Assembly: GCF_010560025.1 (NCBI RefSeq)
Contig: NZ_SAIY01000001.1
Span: 620,001 to 684,000, forward strand
Source: Verrucosispora sioxanthis
GTDB taxonomy: Bacteria > Actinomycetota > Actinomycetes > Mycobacteriales > Micromonosporaceae
Length of the DNA stretch: 64,000 nucleotides
Direction of reading: 5' to 3'
Below are positions 9,328 to 18,814 of the stretch, in pieces (position 1 is the first letter of the stretch; each line of letters begins with the position of its first letter). A program made the position numbers and the translations under genes. The notes below the pieces were generated by a model, which saw nothing but the letters and a program-made list of their open reading frames with translations, did no database searches and was not told the origin of the DNA.

Positions 9328-10019
9328 TCATGCGGGTCGCTATCGCCGGCGCCGGCAACGTGGGCCGCTCCATCGCCCAGGAGCTGATCGAGAACGGCCA
9401 CCAGGTGATGCTCATCGAGCGGCAGCCCCGGATGCTCCGGCCGGCCCGGGTGCCGGACGCCGAATGGGTGCTGGCCGACGCCTGCGAGCTGGCCAGCCTG
9501 GAGGAGGCCGAGTTGGCCGGCTGCGACGTGGTGGTCGCGGCCACCGGCGACGACAAGGTGAACCTGGTGGTCTCGCTGCTGGCCAAGACCGAGTTCGCGG
9601 TGCCCCGGGTGGTCGCCCGGGTCAACCGGGCCGAGAACGAGTGGCTGTTCACCGAGCAGTGGGGCGTGGACGTGGCGGTCAGCAAGCCCCGGGTGATGGC
9701 CGCGCTGGTCGAGGAGGCGGTCACCGTCGGCGACCTGGTCCGGCTGATGACGTTCCGGCAGGGCGAGGCGAACCTGGTCGAGATCACCCTGCCGCCGACC
9801 GCGCCCTACGTCGGGCACCCGCTGCGCGAGGTGCCCCTGCCCCGGGACTCCGCGCTGGTGGCGATCCTGCGCGGCAAGCGCGTCCTGGTGCCCAGCCCGG
9901 ACGACCCGGTCGAGGCCGGTGACGAGCTGGTCTTCGTCTGCACCGCCGAGGTGGAGGACGCGGTACGGGCGGTGGTGCTCGGCCCGGACAGCGTCGAGCG
10001 CACCCGCGAGTCACGCTGA
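9324..10019 (+). CDS. TrkA-family potassium uptake regulatory protein (CeoC-like)
   Basis: 231 residues with a second RCK_N domain (MRVAIAGAGNVGRSIAQELI, then LIERQP) and an RCK_C domain (LVEITLPPTAPYVGHPLREV). GTG 9324 overlaps the stop of the first TrkA gene by 4 bp; ATG 9330 is an alternative start. A pair of single-RCK proteins encoded in tandem is the actinobacterial ceoB-ceoC arrangement, and the two products probably form a hetero-oligomeric gating ring. The partner is likely the divergent KimA-like permease (inference from context). Confidence 0.9.
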   Translation: MIMRVAIAGAGNVGRSIAQELIENGHQVMLIERQPRMLRPARVPDAEWVLADACELASLEEAELAGCDVVVAATGDDKVNLVVSLLAKTEFAVPRVVARVNRAENEWLFTEQWGVDVAVSKPRVMAALVEEAVTVGDLVRLMTFRQGEANLVEITLPPTAPYVGHPLREVPLPRDSALVAILRGKRVLVPSPDDPVEAGDELVFVCTAEVEDAVRAVVLGPDSVERTRESR

Positions 10020-10063
10020 CCGCTACGCCGGGCCGGGCCCGGCGCCCCGACCGCCGGTGCGGC

Positions 10064-10786
10064 TCAGCTCGGCAGCGGCTCCGTCGGGCGCTCGCGGGTC
10101 ACCCGCCGCACCGTCCAGACCGTGATCAACAACAGCAGCACGTACGGCGGGTAGCCCAGGGCCAGCCGCGCCACCCCGAGGGCGGTCTCCATGTCGGCGG
10201 CGGCGGCCTCGTCGCCGAGCTGGTCGAACCGCCGGGCCGCCAGGTAGATGCCGGCCTGCACGCCCACCTTGGCCAGCCAGACGACGCCCCAGAGCACGGT
10301 CAGTCTGGTGAAGGTGCGCACCAGCAGAGGGTCGTCGCGCCACTGCGAGCTGCCCTTGGCCACCAGCACCGACCAGATCCAGCCGACCAGCGGTTGCCGG
10401 ATCACCGCCGACAGCAGCAGGGCCAGGCCGTAGCCGATGCCGTAGAGGATCCCCGGCAGGTAGAAGTCGCGCGCGTCGCCGGTGCGCCAGGCGATGGCGG
10501 CGCCGATCCCGATGCCGAACAGCCCGTTGACCGCGTGCCGCACCGGTCGGCGCTGAGCCAACCGCAGCCCACCGATCAGCACCGCCACCGCCACCGAGGC
10601 GATCACGGCTGGCCGCAGGTCGGTGACGATGTTGGCGATCACGAAGACCACCACCGGAATGCTGGACTCGGCCAGCCCTCGCCAACCGCCGAGCTGGTCG
10701 GCCATCTGCTCGGCGACGGTGGGCAGCCGCTCCTCGTCCACCGGCCCGGTCTCCGGCTGGGTCGCCGGGTGCTGTCCGGTGGTCAT
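10064..10786 (-). CDS. DUF3159 family membrane protein
   Basis: 240 residues. A hydrophilic N-terminus (to about residue 40) is followed by five or six hydrophobic segments (VVVFVIANIVTDLRPAVIA, AVLIGGLRL, LFGIGIGAAIAW, VLLLLITVWTV). The sequence GxAESSIPVVVF with repeated small residues matches DUF3159, a conserved actinobacterial inner-membrane family of unknown function. It is the last gene of the dut-DUF3710-OB-DUF3159 minus-strand series and converges on the trkA pair. No signal peptide is apparent. Confidence 0.85.
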   Translation of the reverse strand: MTTGQHPATQPETGPVDEERLPTVAEQMADQLGGWRGLAESSIPVVVFVIANIVTDLRPAVIASVAVAVLIGGLRLAQRRPVRHAVNGLFGIGIGAAIAWRTGDARDFYLPGILYGIGYGLALLLSAVIRQPLVGWIWSVLVAKGSSQWRDDPLLVRTFTRLTVLWGVVWLAKVGVQAGIYLAARRFDQLGDEAAAADMETALGVARLALGYPPYVLLLLITVWTVRRVTRERPTEPLPS

Positions 10787-10817
10787 CGCCCGCTGTCCAT
10801 CCGCAACGCCCGCAGCT

Positions 10818-11198
10818 TCACTTCGACGGCTCCAGCTCGTAGTACGGGTTGTAGATCACCTTGCGGTCGTCGCGCACCGCGACCCGCCCCCGGGCCGTCA
10901 GGTGCCGGCCCGGCTCGATGCCGACGATGTGCCGTCGCCCGAGCCAGACCAGGGTCACGACGTCGCTGCCGTCGTAGAGATCCGCCTCCAGCGCCGGCAG
11001 GTTCGTCCGGGGGGTGTAGACGACGGTACGCAGTCGGCCGCTGACCGACACCACCTGCCCCCGACCGCACTGCAACACCGGCATCGCGCCACAGCGGGCA
11101 CTCTCCCGCTGCAACTGCTGCGCCTCGATCTCGGCCTCGCTCGCGGTCAGCCGTCGCAGCATCCGCCGCAGCGAACCCCGACCCTCGTCGGTGGTCAT
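10818..11198 (-). CDS. OB-fold nucleic-acid-binding domain protein
   Basis: 126 residues from ATG 11198 (MTTDEGRGSLRRMLRRLTAS). The central part (GQVVSVSGRLRTVVYTPRT, VTLVWLGRRHIVGIEPGRHL, GRVAVRDDRKVIYNPYYE) follows the strand pattern of tRNA_anti/OB-fold domains. A conserved Arg/Lys-rich N-terminal helix precedes it. It probably binds nucleic acid, with specific role unknown. The longer open frame reaching 11342 adds only low-complexity, non-conserved residues. A 31-bp gap separates it from DUF3159, so co-transcription is likely. Confidence 0.85.
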   Translation of the reverse strand: MTTDEGRGSLRRMLRRLTASEAEIEAQQLQRESARCGAMPVLQCGRGQVVSVSGRLRTVVYTPRTNLPALEADLYDGSDVVTLVWLGRRHIVGIEPGRHLTARGRVAVRDDRKVIYNPYYELEPSK

Positions 11199-11372
11199 GT
11201 GCTCCGCGTCACCCTCTCCACACCGGCCGGCTGGCACCGGAAGCCACGGCCGCCGGACGACTGCCGCGACGGCATCCGCCAGCGTACGCCGGACAGGGCG
11301 TTTCCGGCGCACCGGAAGCGCTCCTGCGGCCGTGCCGGGCACCCGCGCGGGGGCGGGGCCGCTGCTGGCCGA

Positions 11373-12053
11373 TCAGCGGTTCCCGGGTGCCGACGCGGCG
11401 TCGGCCGGCCCGGTGGCCGGACCGGCCGCCGCGGCCTCTCCCGCCTCGCGGGGCAGCCGCAGCGGCAGCGGCTCACGTACCGGCTTGGCCTCCACCCCCC
11501 GGTCGACGACCAGCCCGTCCAGGCAGTGTGCCAACGGGCCGGCGGCGGACGGATCGGTGGCCGCCGCGCCCTGATAGACCGCCCGAACCATCCAGCGCGG
11601 GCCGTCGATGCCGACGAACCGCAGATCGGTCAGGCCGTCCTCGGTGCGTACCCGGGCGTGCAGCTCGGTGCCGTACTCGCCGGTGGCCTCCTGCGCGGCG
11701 GCGCCGTCGGCGAGCAGCGACTGGCGGATCTCTTCGCGTACCTCGTCCCAGATTCCCTCCGACCGCGGGGCCGCGAAGACACCGAGTTGCAGGGCGCTCT
11801 GGCCGTGCACCAGCACGACCTGCTGGACCACCCCCTGCTGGTCGGCCTGCACCCGCACCTCGACCTCGGGCACCGCCGGGATCTGCAGGCTGCCCAGGTC
11901 GAGCCGCTGCACCTCGGCCGGGGCCTCGGTGACGTCGTACGGCCCACGCGCCGGCTCCGCCGGGGCCGACGGGGCGTCCTCGATCTCGGGCAGGTTCGTG
12001 GCCCGCTCGTCAAGGGCGTGCCGTCCCGCGGCCCGCTTCCGGGAGAAGATCAC
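11373..12053 (-). CDS. DUF3710 domain-containing protein
   Basis: 226 residues from GTG 12053, which overlaps the dut stop as GTGA. The TTG at 12062 would add only three residues, and the family typically starts with the (M/V)IFSRKR motif seen here. The core ([58 protein letters not shown]) matches DUF3710, an actinobacterial family of unknown function always found near dut. The C-terminal ~35 residues are Ala/Gly/Pro-rich and probably disordered. Confidence 0.88.
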   Translation of the reverse strand: MIFSRKRAAGRHALDERATNLPEIEDAPSAPAEPARGPYDVTEAPAEVQRLDLGSLQIPAVPEVEVRVQADQQGVVQQVVLVHGQSALQLGVFAAPRSEGIWDEVREEIRQSLLADGAAAQEATGEYGTELHARVRTEDGLTDLRFVGIDGPRWMVRAVYQGAAATDPSAAGPLAHCLDGLVVDRGVEAKPVREPLPLRLPREAGEAAAAGPATGPADAASAPGNR

Positions 12054-12580
12054 TGCGTCCAACCTCCGCTGTTCGCACTCACGGTGCCATCTTTTCCGTT
12101 CGCGCCGTCCGTGGCCGGCGGCGGTACCAACCCGGCGTGCCCGCCGGTGGAGCCGTGCCCGCCGGTCCCGCGTCCGGACGCGGGCAGCTCGGCCACCGGC
12201 TGGAAGATCGCTCGTTCCACCCGCTGCACGATCAGCTGCGCGATCCGGTCACCCCGGGCGATCCTCACCGCCGCGGCTCGATCATGGTTGATCAGGTTGA
12301 CCAGGATCTCACCCCGGTAGCCGGCGTCGACCGTACCGGGCGCGTTGAGCACCGTCACGCCGAGTCTGGCCGCGAGCCCCGATCGGGGATGGACCAGACC
12401 CACGTACCCCTCGGGCAGGGCGATCGCCACGCCGGTCGGCACCAGCGCCCGACCGCCCGGTGGCAGCTCCACGTCAGCGGCCGCCACCAGATCGGCACCG
12501 GCGTCACCGGGATGGGCGTACTCCGGCATCGGCAGCTCGGGATCGAGCCGCCGGACCGGCACGGGCACCACGTCGGTCAT
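12050..12580 (-). CDS. dut: deoxyuridine 5'-triphosphate nucleotidohydrolase
   Basis: Hydrolyses dUTP to dUMP and pyrophosphate, keeping uracil out of DNA and feeding thymidylate synthesis. The five trimeric-dUTPase motifs are visible in order: [49 protein letters not shown], and the glycine-rich C-terminal [15 protein letters not shown] that closes over the active site. At 176 residues it is slightly longer than usual because of a tail after motif 5. It heads the minus-strand operon with DUF3710 and diverges from DUF3093. Confidence 0.96.
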   Translation of the reverse strand: MTDVVPVPVRRLDPELPMPEYAHPGDAGADLVAAADVELPPGGRALVPTGVAIALPEGYVGLVHPRSGLAARLGVTVLNAPGTVDAGYRGEILVNLINHDRAAAVRIARGDRIAQLIVQRVERAIFQPVAELPASGRGTGGHGSTGGHAGLVPPPATDGANGKDGTVSANSGGWTQ

Positions 12581-12666
12581 GATGTCCCTCTTTCGTCCGT
12601 TCCGCTGGGGGTGACCCTGTCATCCTGCCCGGTACCCGAGGGCCGCCGCGCCGTACCCTGGCATGA

Positions 12667-13158
12667 GTGAGCCAGTCAGCGTCACCTTCGTCCGTCTCGG
12701 CCCCCCCGGCGTACGCCGAGCGTCTGCGGCTGCCCTGGTGGTTGTGGCTCGCCGGGCTCGCGGCCGCCGCCCTGCTCGCCGTGGAGGTGTGGATGGGCGC
12801 GGCCGGTGCGCGCGCCTGGCTGCCGTTCGCGGTGTTGCTGCCCGCCGCTGCCGCCGGGCTGGCCTGGTTGGGCCGGATCCGGGTCGCGGTGACCGACGCG
12901 GAGCTGCGGGTCGACGACGCCCGGCTGCCTGTCCGGTTCGTCGCGGACGCCGTCGCGCTGGACGCCGCGGGGCGGCGTGAGGTGCTCGGTGTGGGCGCCG
13001 ATCCGCTGGCGTTCGTCGTGCAACGCCCGTGGGTCCCCGGTGCCGTCCAGGTGGTCCTGAACGATCCGGCCGACCCCACGCCGTTCTGGGTGGTCAGTTC
13101 CCGGCACCCGGTCGAGCTGGCCGAAGCGCTGCTGGCCGCGCGGGACGCGGCCCGCTGA
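12667..13158 (+). CDS. DUF3093 membrane protein
   Basis: 163 residues from GTG 12667. The N-terminus carries two hydrophobic segments (WWLWLAGLAAAALLAVEVW and LPFAVLLPAAAAGLAWLG) followed by a soluble beta-rich domain (VTDAELRVDDARLPV, VVLNDPADPTPFWVVSSRHPVELAEAL), as in DUF3093. The family is actinobacterial, sits beside dut and DUF4193, and has no assigned biochemical role. It converges on the EcsC-like gene. Confidence 0.85.
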   Translation: MSQSASPSSVSAPPAYAERLRLPWWLWLAGLAAAALLAVEVWMGAAGARAWLPFAVLLPAAAAGLAWLGRIRVAVTDAELRVDDARLPVRFVADAVALDAAGRREVLGVGADPLAFVVQRPWVPGAVQVVLNDPADPTPFWVVSSRHPVELAEALLAARDAAR

Positions 13159-13215
13159 TCCGAGCCGCCACCGGTCACCGGATCGTGCGGTGTCCGCCGA
13201 CGCCGCTGCCGGCGG

Positions 13216-14010
13216 TCAGGACGACTCCGGCAGGGCCGGCGGGGTGGGCGGCGCAGCGGGCAGGGTGTGCCGCTGCCGGCGCAGGTCGGTGCGGAGTTGG
13301 TCGGCCAGCGTCCGGGTCGCCCGTCGGTTCAGGTAGCTCGCCACGGCGGCTCCGGTGAGGAAGGGACCGAGCGTGGTGAGGTTCCGGCCGAAGCGCTTGA
13401 GCAGCGTGTCCCGCAGCTCGTTCCGGGCGGCCGTACCCAGCACGGCGCCCACGCCGACGCCGGGCATCATCGGGTTGACACCGCGCTGGCTGGCCCATCC
13501 CTGCACCAACGCGATCGTCCGCTCGGTGCCGCCGGCCGGCAGCGGTACGCCGTAGATCTCGTGCAGCTCACCGGTCAACTTCAGCTCCACCGCCACCACC
13601 GCGACCGTCTCGGCGGCGAGCAGTACCGGAGCGGAGAGCAGGGTCGGTGTCACCGTCCACTGCACCGCCGAGGCTCCGCCGCCGGCCGCGCCGACCCCCG
13701 CCGTGGCCCGGGAGGCGTTGCGGACCAGCCGGTCGGCCAGTTCCTCGTCCGACAGCCCGGGAAAGTGGCGGCGCAGGGTGGCCAGATCCCGGACCGGCAC
13801 GTGCGGGGCGATCTCCGCGACGGTGTCCACCATCCAGCGCAGCGCGGCCCTCGGCTTGAACAGGTCGCCGATCCCCCGGGCCCGAGCCTGTCCGACCAGC
13901 CGGGTGAGCAGTTGACGCCGTCTCGCCGGCTCGATCTCGTCGGCGGTCAGCGCCGCGACGGTCTTCCCGAGCTCGTCCCGGTCCTCGGTGCGCTCGCTGC
14001 CCTCGCTCAT
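13216..14010 (-). CDS. EcsC-like / hypothetical membrane-associated protein
   Basis: 264 residues. The charged N-terminal helical part (to ~100) is followed by two Gly/Ala-rich hydrophobic stretches (ATAGVGAAGGGASAVQWTV, LLSAPVLLAAETVAVVAVEL) and a basic C-terminus. LTGELHEIYGVPLP followed by VLGTAARNELRDTLLKRFGR resembles proteins annotated with an EcsC domain, a membrane-associated family of unclear function. The assignment is by pattern only. It is a single gene between the DUF4193 terminator and the convergent DUF3093. Confidence 0.6.
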   Translation of the reverse strand: MSEGSERTEDRDELGKTVAALTADEIEPARRRQLLTRLVGQARARGIGDLFKPRAALRWMVDTVAEIAPHVPVRDLATLRRHFPGLSDEELADRLVRNASRATAGVGAAGGGASAVQWTVTPTLLSAPVLLAAETVAVVAVELKLTGELHEIYGVPLPAGGTERTIALVQGWASQRGVNPMMPGVGVGAVLGTAARNELRDTLLKRFGRNLTTLGPFLTGAAVASYLNRRATRTLADQLRTDLRRQRHTLPAAPPTPPALPESS

Positions 14011-14100
14011 GACCGCACCACGGCGCCGCGCCCGCCGATTCGCTCGCTCATGGCTATCGAGTCAACCAGGTTGCGCGGCGTCGCGCTCGCCGAGCCGGGC

Positions 14101-14129
14101 GGCGGCGACTCCACTTGGGAGTCGCCGCC
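14101..14129 (-). terminator. strong hairpin downstream of DUF4193
   Basis: A perfect 12-bp stem (GGCGGCGACTCC / GGAGTCGCCGCC) with a 5-base loop, placed ~25 bp past the DUF4193 stop on the minus strand. It lacks a T-run, as is usual for high-GC actinobacterial terminators. Confidence 0.7.
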
Positions 14130-14153
14130 ATGGTCGTGGTCGTCGCACTGCGG

Positions 14154-14450
14154 TCAGACGCACTCTCGGCAGATCAGCTCGCCGTTGCGTTCGACCGCGA
14201 GCTGGCTGCGGTGGTGCACCAGGAAGCAACGGGCGCAGCGGAACTCGTCCTGCTGCATCGGTAGCACCTTGACCGTCAGTTCCTCGTCGGCAAGGTCGGC
14301 GCCGGGCAGCTCGAAGCTCTCAGCCACTTCGGCCTCGTCGACGTCCACGGCGCCCGACTGCGAGTCGACGCGCCGGGCCTTGAGCTCTTCCAGGCTGTCC
14401 TCGCCGAGGTCGACCTCGTCTCGGCGCGGAGCGTCGTAGTCGGTGGCCAT
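14154..14450 (-). CDS. DUF4193 small zinc-ribbon-like protein
   Basis: 98 residues from ATG 14450 (MATDYDAPRRDEVDLGED). The acidic N-terminal half is followed by a C-terminal four-cysteine pattern (CARCFLVHHRS ... ICRECV), typical of DUF4193 and probably binding zinc. The family is universal in actinobacteria, with orthologues beside sigA (Rv2699c from memory), and its function is unknown. It is monocistronic, with its own terminator and a long upstream region shared with the LytR_C gene. Confidence 0.9.
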   Translation of the reverse strand: MATDYDAPRRDEVDLGEDSLEELKARRVDSQSGAVDVDEAEVAESFELPGADLADEELTVKVLPMQQDEFRCARCFLVHHRSQLAVERNGELICRECV

Positions 14451-14864
14451 CGGTTTCACTCTCCCATTTCGATGTTGTCGCTTCCGGTTGTAACGCCGGA
14501 CGACGCTGTTTCGGTTCCGCTGGCCGGCCACCGCTAGTGTCGGCCACCTGACCCGACGACCGCTCGGACCAGACCGCCAGAGGATCTCCCCGGCGAGCGC
14601 GGAACCCTACCCCCCCTTTGGGCGAGGCATGTATACCGCCCTCGTGGCTGAGATGTACGCCCCTGCACGGGAAGTTGTTCCCAATGTGACTCAGGCGACA
14701 CGAAGATAGGGGTAGTACTACCCCGTTCTCCGGTGGCGCGCCGGCATGTCGGACTGTTTCCACGCGACGGTCGGACACCCGTTAACCTCAGCGGCGTACC
14801 CGACGACCGACGGAACGGCCCGATCGTCGGCCGCCGCCACCCACCACTGCCCGGGAGTGACCTG
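14451..14864. promoter_or_regulatory. 414-bp divergent regulatory region, DUF4193 / LytR_C
   Basis: Unusually long non-coding gap for this genome. It holds a perfect 16-bp palindrome (14709-14724), an inverted repeat GGGAA-GTTG-TTCCC (14669-14682), and TATACA-like and GTTAAC-like sequences that could be -10 elements for the minus and plus genes respectively. No RNA gene is recognised. Confidence 0.5.
14709..14724. promoter_or_regulatory. perfect 16-bp palindrome, candidate operator
   Basis: GGGGTAGTACTACCCC reads identically on both strands with no spacer. It lies ~140 bp before the LytR_C gene and ~260 bp before DUF4193. A dimeric regulator site is the simplest reading; I cannot name the regulator. 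Confidence 0.6.
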
Positions 14865-15395
14865 ATGAGCTTTGCGCGAGTGCGAGCACTCGTTGTCGTC
14901 GGTTTACTGGCGGTGGTCGCCCTGGTCTTCGTGGTCGTCGCCCTGGTCAGGGACACCCAGAGCAACGCCGGCGCCGGTGAGGGTTGTCCGGACGACTGGC
15001 CGCGCGCCGACGTCACCCTACGCGACCACAAGGACGTCAAGATCAACGTGCTGAACGGCACGGACCGTCCCGGTTTGGCCGCCGACGTCGCGGGCGACTT
15101 CCGCAACCGCGACTTCCAGGTGCAGAAGGAAGCCACCCAGAAGAAGAAGATCGACGACGTGGCGGTGCTGCGCTACGGGCCCAAGGGAGTCGGCTCGGCG
15201 CACCTGCTGCGGGCGTACTTCCTCGGCGACGCCGAGCTGGAGTACGACCCCAAGCGCGAGAACGACGTCGTCGACGTGGTCCTGGGCGGCAACTTCCAGC
15301 AGTTGGCCACCATCACCGAGGTCAACCAGTCGCTGGGCGACCTGGGTGCCCCGGTAGCCCCGCCCGGTTCCTGCCCGATGTCGGTCGAGGGCTGA
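14865..15395 (+). CDS. LytR_C-domain envelope protein (Cei-like)
   Basis: 176 residues from ATG 14865. One N-terminal membrane helix (VRALVVVGLLAVVALVFVVVALV) anchors an extracytoplasmic domain containing KINVLNGTDRPGLAADVAGDF, the start pattern of LytR C-terminal domains. A Cys pair (EGCPDDWP ... GSCPMS) could form a disulphide outside the cell. Position between DUF4193 and suhB matches Cei (Rv2700) of mycobacteria, required for envelope integrity; the functional link is by family and synteny only. In-frame sequence upstream of 14865 is not conserved. Confidence 0.88.
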   Translation: MSFARVRALVVVGLLAVVALVFVVVALVRDTQSNAGAGEGCPDDWPRADVTLRDHKDVKINVLNGTDRPGLAADVAGDFRNRDFQVQKEATQKKKIDDVAVLRYGPKGVGSAHLLRAYFLGDAELEYDPKRENDVVDVVLGGNFQQLATITEVNQSLGDLGAPVAPPGSCPMSVEG

Positions 15396-15436
15396 CCACC
15401 GGGTCGTCCAGCGGGCCCGACGGGCACCACACGGCC

Positions 15437-16258
15437 TCAGGGGCCGCCGGAGGCGTCCAGGGCGGCCAGGCGGTCGTGCAACGCGTCGAACAGCGCCGGC
15501 GGGGCGGCGACGACCATCTCCGGCCCGGGGGCCGCCCCCTTGAGCCCGCCGACCCGCAGACCGGCCTCGGTGGCCACCAGCGCCCCGGCGGCCTGGTCCC
15601 AGGCGGCCAGACCCTTCTCGTAGTAGGCGTCGGCCCGCCCCTCGGCGACCAGGCAGAGATCGACGGCGGCGGCGCCGAGACGGCGGATGTCGCGCACGTG
15701 CGAAATCAGCTCGGTCAGTACCCGGGCCTGGTGAACCCGGCGGGCGGCGTCATAGCCGAAGCCGGTGATCACCAGCGCCTGACCGAGATCGGTCTCGGTG
15801 GAGCAGTGCAGTCGCCGACCCGCCCGCCAGGCACCCCCGCCGACGGTCGCGGTCCACTCCTCGCCGGTGTGGATGTTGCGCACCACACCCGCCACCACCT
15901 CGCCGTCCAGCTCCGCGGCGATGGACACCGCGCAGTGCGTCAGGCCGTACAGGTAGTTGACGGTGCCGTCGATCGGGTCGACGATCCACCGCACCCGGGC
16001 ACCCGGGCCCTCGCCACTGGCCGCGGCACCGTACTCCTCGCCCAACACGGCGTCGTCCGGCCGCAGCCGGCGCAGCTCGGCGGTGATCTGCCGCTCCACG
16101 GCCCGGTCAGCCGCGGTCACCACGTCCGTGACGGTGCTCTTGGTCGCCGCGACCGAGACTCCTTCGGTACGCATCCGGTACGCGGTGGCCGCCGCGCCCC
16201 GGGCCACCTCGATCGCGATCTCCAGCAGTTGCGGTGGCGGTGGCGCCGCGCGCTCCAT
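15437..16258 (-). CDS. suhB: inositol monophosphatase family protein
   Basis: 273 residues from ATG 16258. Mg2+-dependent phosphatase fold with motif A ([15 protein letters not shown]), a metal-binding EEYG glutamate (VLGEEYGAA) and C-terminal motif B ([14 protein letters not shown]). The family hydrolyses inositol-1-phosphate or related sugar phosphates, supplying myo-inositol for phosphatidylinositol, mannosides and mycothiol. Position next to the principal sigma factor is conserved in actinobacteria. It converges on the LytR_C gene and diverges from sigA. Confidence 0.92.
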   Translation of the reverse strand: MERAAPPPPQLLEIAIEVARGAAATAYRMRTEGVSVAATKSTVTDVVTAADRAVERQITAELRRLRPDDAVLGEEYGAAASGEGPGARVRWIVDPIDGTVNYLYGLTHCAVSIAAELDGEVVAGVVRNIHTGEEWTATVGGGAWRAGRRLHCSTETDLGQALVITGFGYDAARRVHQARVLTELISHVRDIRRLGAAAVDLCLVAEGRADAYYEKGLAAWDQAAGALVATEAGLRVGGLKGAAPGPEMVVAAPPALFDALHDRLAALDASGGP

Positions 16259-16545
16259 ATCCGTTCCCTTCCCGCACGGCCAGGTATCCGGCTTCCGCGC
16301 GGGTATCATCCTTACAAAGTCCAAAAGCGCACCGAATCGGCGGTCCCGACCGCCGATCAGCCGTGCGGCGCAGGATGATCGCCGCAGACGGCGTTACAAT
16401 TCACCCCTGCCCACGCGCCACGGACCGCCCGACAGCCGGCCGGCCCGGGACACGGGGGTTCCTCAACCACATCGCCCGGCGCGGTGCCCTACGCTGCGTC
16501 GGACGAACCCGGCCGTGCTCGCTCTTCGCCTCCGGAAGGTCATTC

Positions 16546-18147
<1,602 letters not shown>

Positions 18148-18391
18148 TCAGCATCCGTCAACTGATCGTGCCGTTTTGACCACCTGGCGTACAACGTCGG
18201 ATGGTGATCAGGTGGTTGCACGAATGTGATCGTTGACGTGGCACCCTGGGTGCACGGCACACTGTCCGTGCCAGGTGTGACCTCGGTCCCCCGCGGGCAC
18301 ACAGGGAAGGCGAGGCCCGACAAGGGTGTTGCACGATAGGTGACCAAGACCGAAGAGAGTGTTCATCGGTGACGACCAGAGGAGGAAGGCG

Positions 18392-18625
18392 ATGACCCCG
18401 ACCCTCACGCCGCCGCCCGAGACGGTGAGCCCCCCGGCCGCCGATGAACGGTGCGACCGCTGCAATGCCGCCGGCAAGCTCCGGATCACCCTGGCGGGTG
18501 GCAGTGAGCTGGTGTTCTGTGGGCACCACGCCAACAAGTACGCCGAGGATCTCGTCAAGATCACCGTGCGGTACGCGACGGACCCGGAGTTCACCTGGCG
18601 CGGTGCTGACCTGATGGCCAACTAA
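18392..18625 (+). CDS. DUF7455 small zinc-binding protein
   Basis: 77 residues from ATG 18392, with an excellent ribosome binding site (AGGAGGAAGG). The core CDRCNAAGKLRITLAGGSEL, then VFCGHHANKYAEDL, gives a CxxC...CxxH zinc-ribbon pattern. This small protein is conserved after the primary sigma factor in actinobacteria; its function is unknown. About 244 bp separate it from sigA and include plausible promoter sequence (TTGCAC motifs), so it probably has its own promoter. It ends at a strong terminator. Confidence 0.85.
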   Translation: MTPTLTPPPETVSPPAADERCDRCNAAGKLRITLAGGSELVFCGHHANKYAEDLVKITVRYATDPEFTWRGADLMAN

Positions 18626-18643
18626 GGCTTCAGCAGACCGGAC

Positions 18644-18688
18644 AAAAGCCGGCCGGAGACATCCACAGGATGTCTCCGGCCGGCTTTT
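18644..18688. terminator. bidirectional intrinsic terminator
   Basis: A perfect 21-bp stem starting AAAAGCCGGCCGGAGA, with a 3-base loop and ending in TTTT on both strands. It should terminate DUF7455 and also transcripts from the opposing helicase gene. Confidence 0.9.
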
Positions 18689-18719
18689 CCATACCCCCCA
18701 CCCACCCCACCCCACCCCG

Positions 18720-18779
18720 GTTGATCAAGAAGTTTTCGTCACCGCCAGCGCGTTTCACGACGCAAACTTCTTGATCAAC
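18720..18779. repeat. palindromic intergenic repeat family 1, copy 2
   Basis: Arms of 21 bases (18720-18740 and 18759-18779) with one mismatch, starting GTTGATCAAGAAGTTT, and an 18-base loop. As in copy 1 it separates converging genes and is flanked by a C-rich tract on the left (CCACCCACCCCACCCC) and a G-rich tract on the right. Confidence 0.82.
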
Positions 18780-18814
18780 GCGGCGGTGGGTGAGGTCGGG
18801 TGGGGTGGGTGGGG

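Noticed and set aside
12284..12312. GATCATGGTTGATCAGG sequence resembling repeat family 1 arms
   Set aside because: Lies inside dut coding sequence with no inverted partner at the proper distance; coincidental.
13159..13215. small hairpins between DUF3093 and the EcsC-like gene
   Set aside because: Short, interrupted stems; not distinguishable from background in GC-rich DNA.
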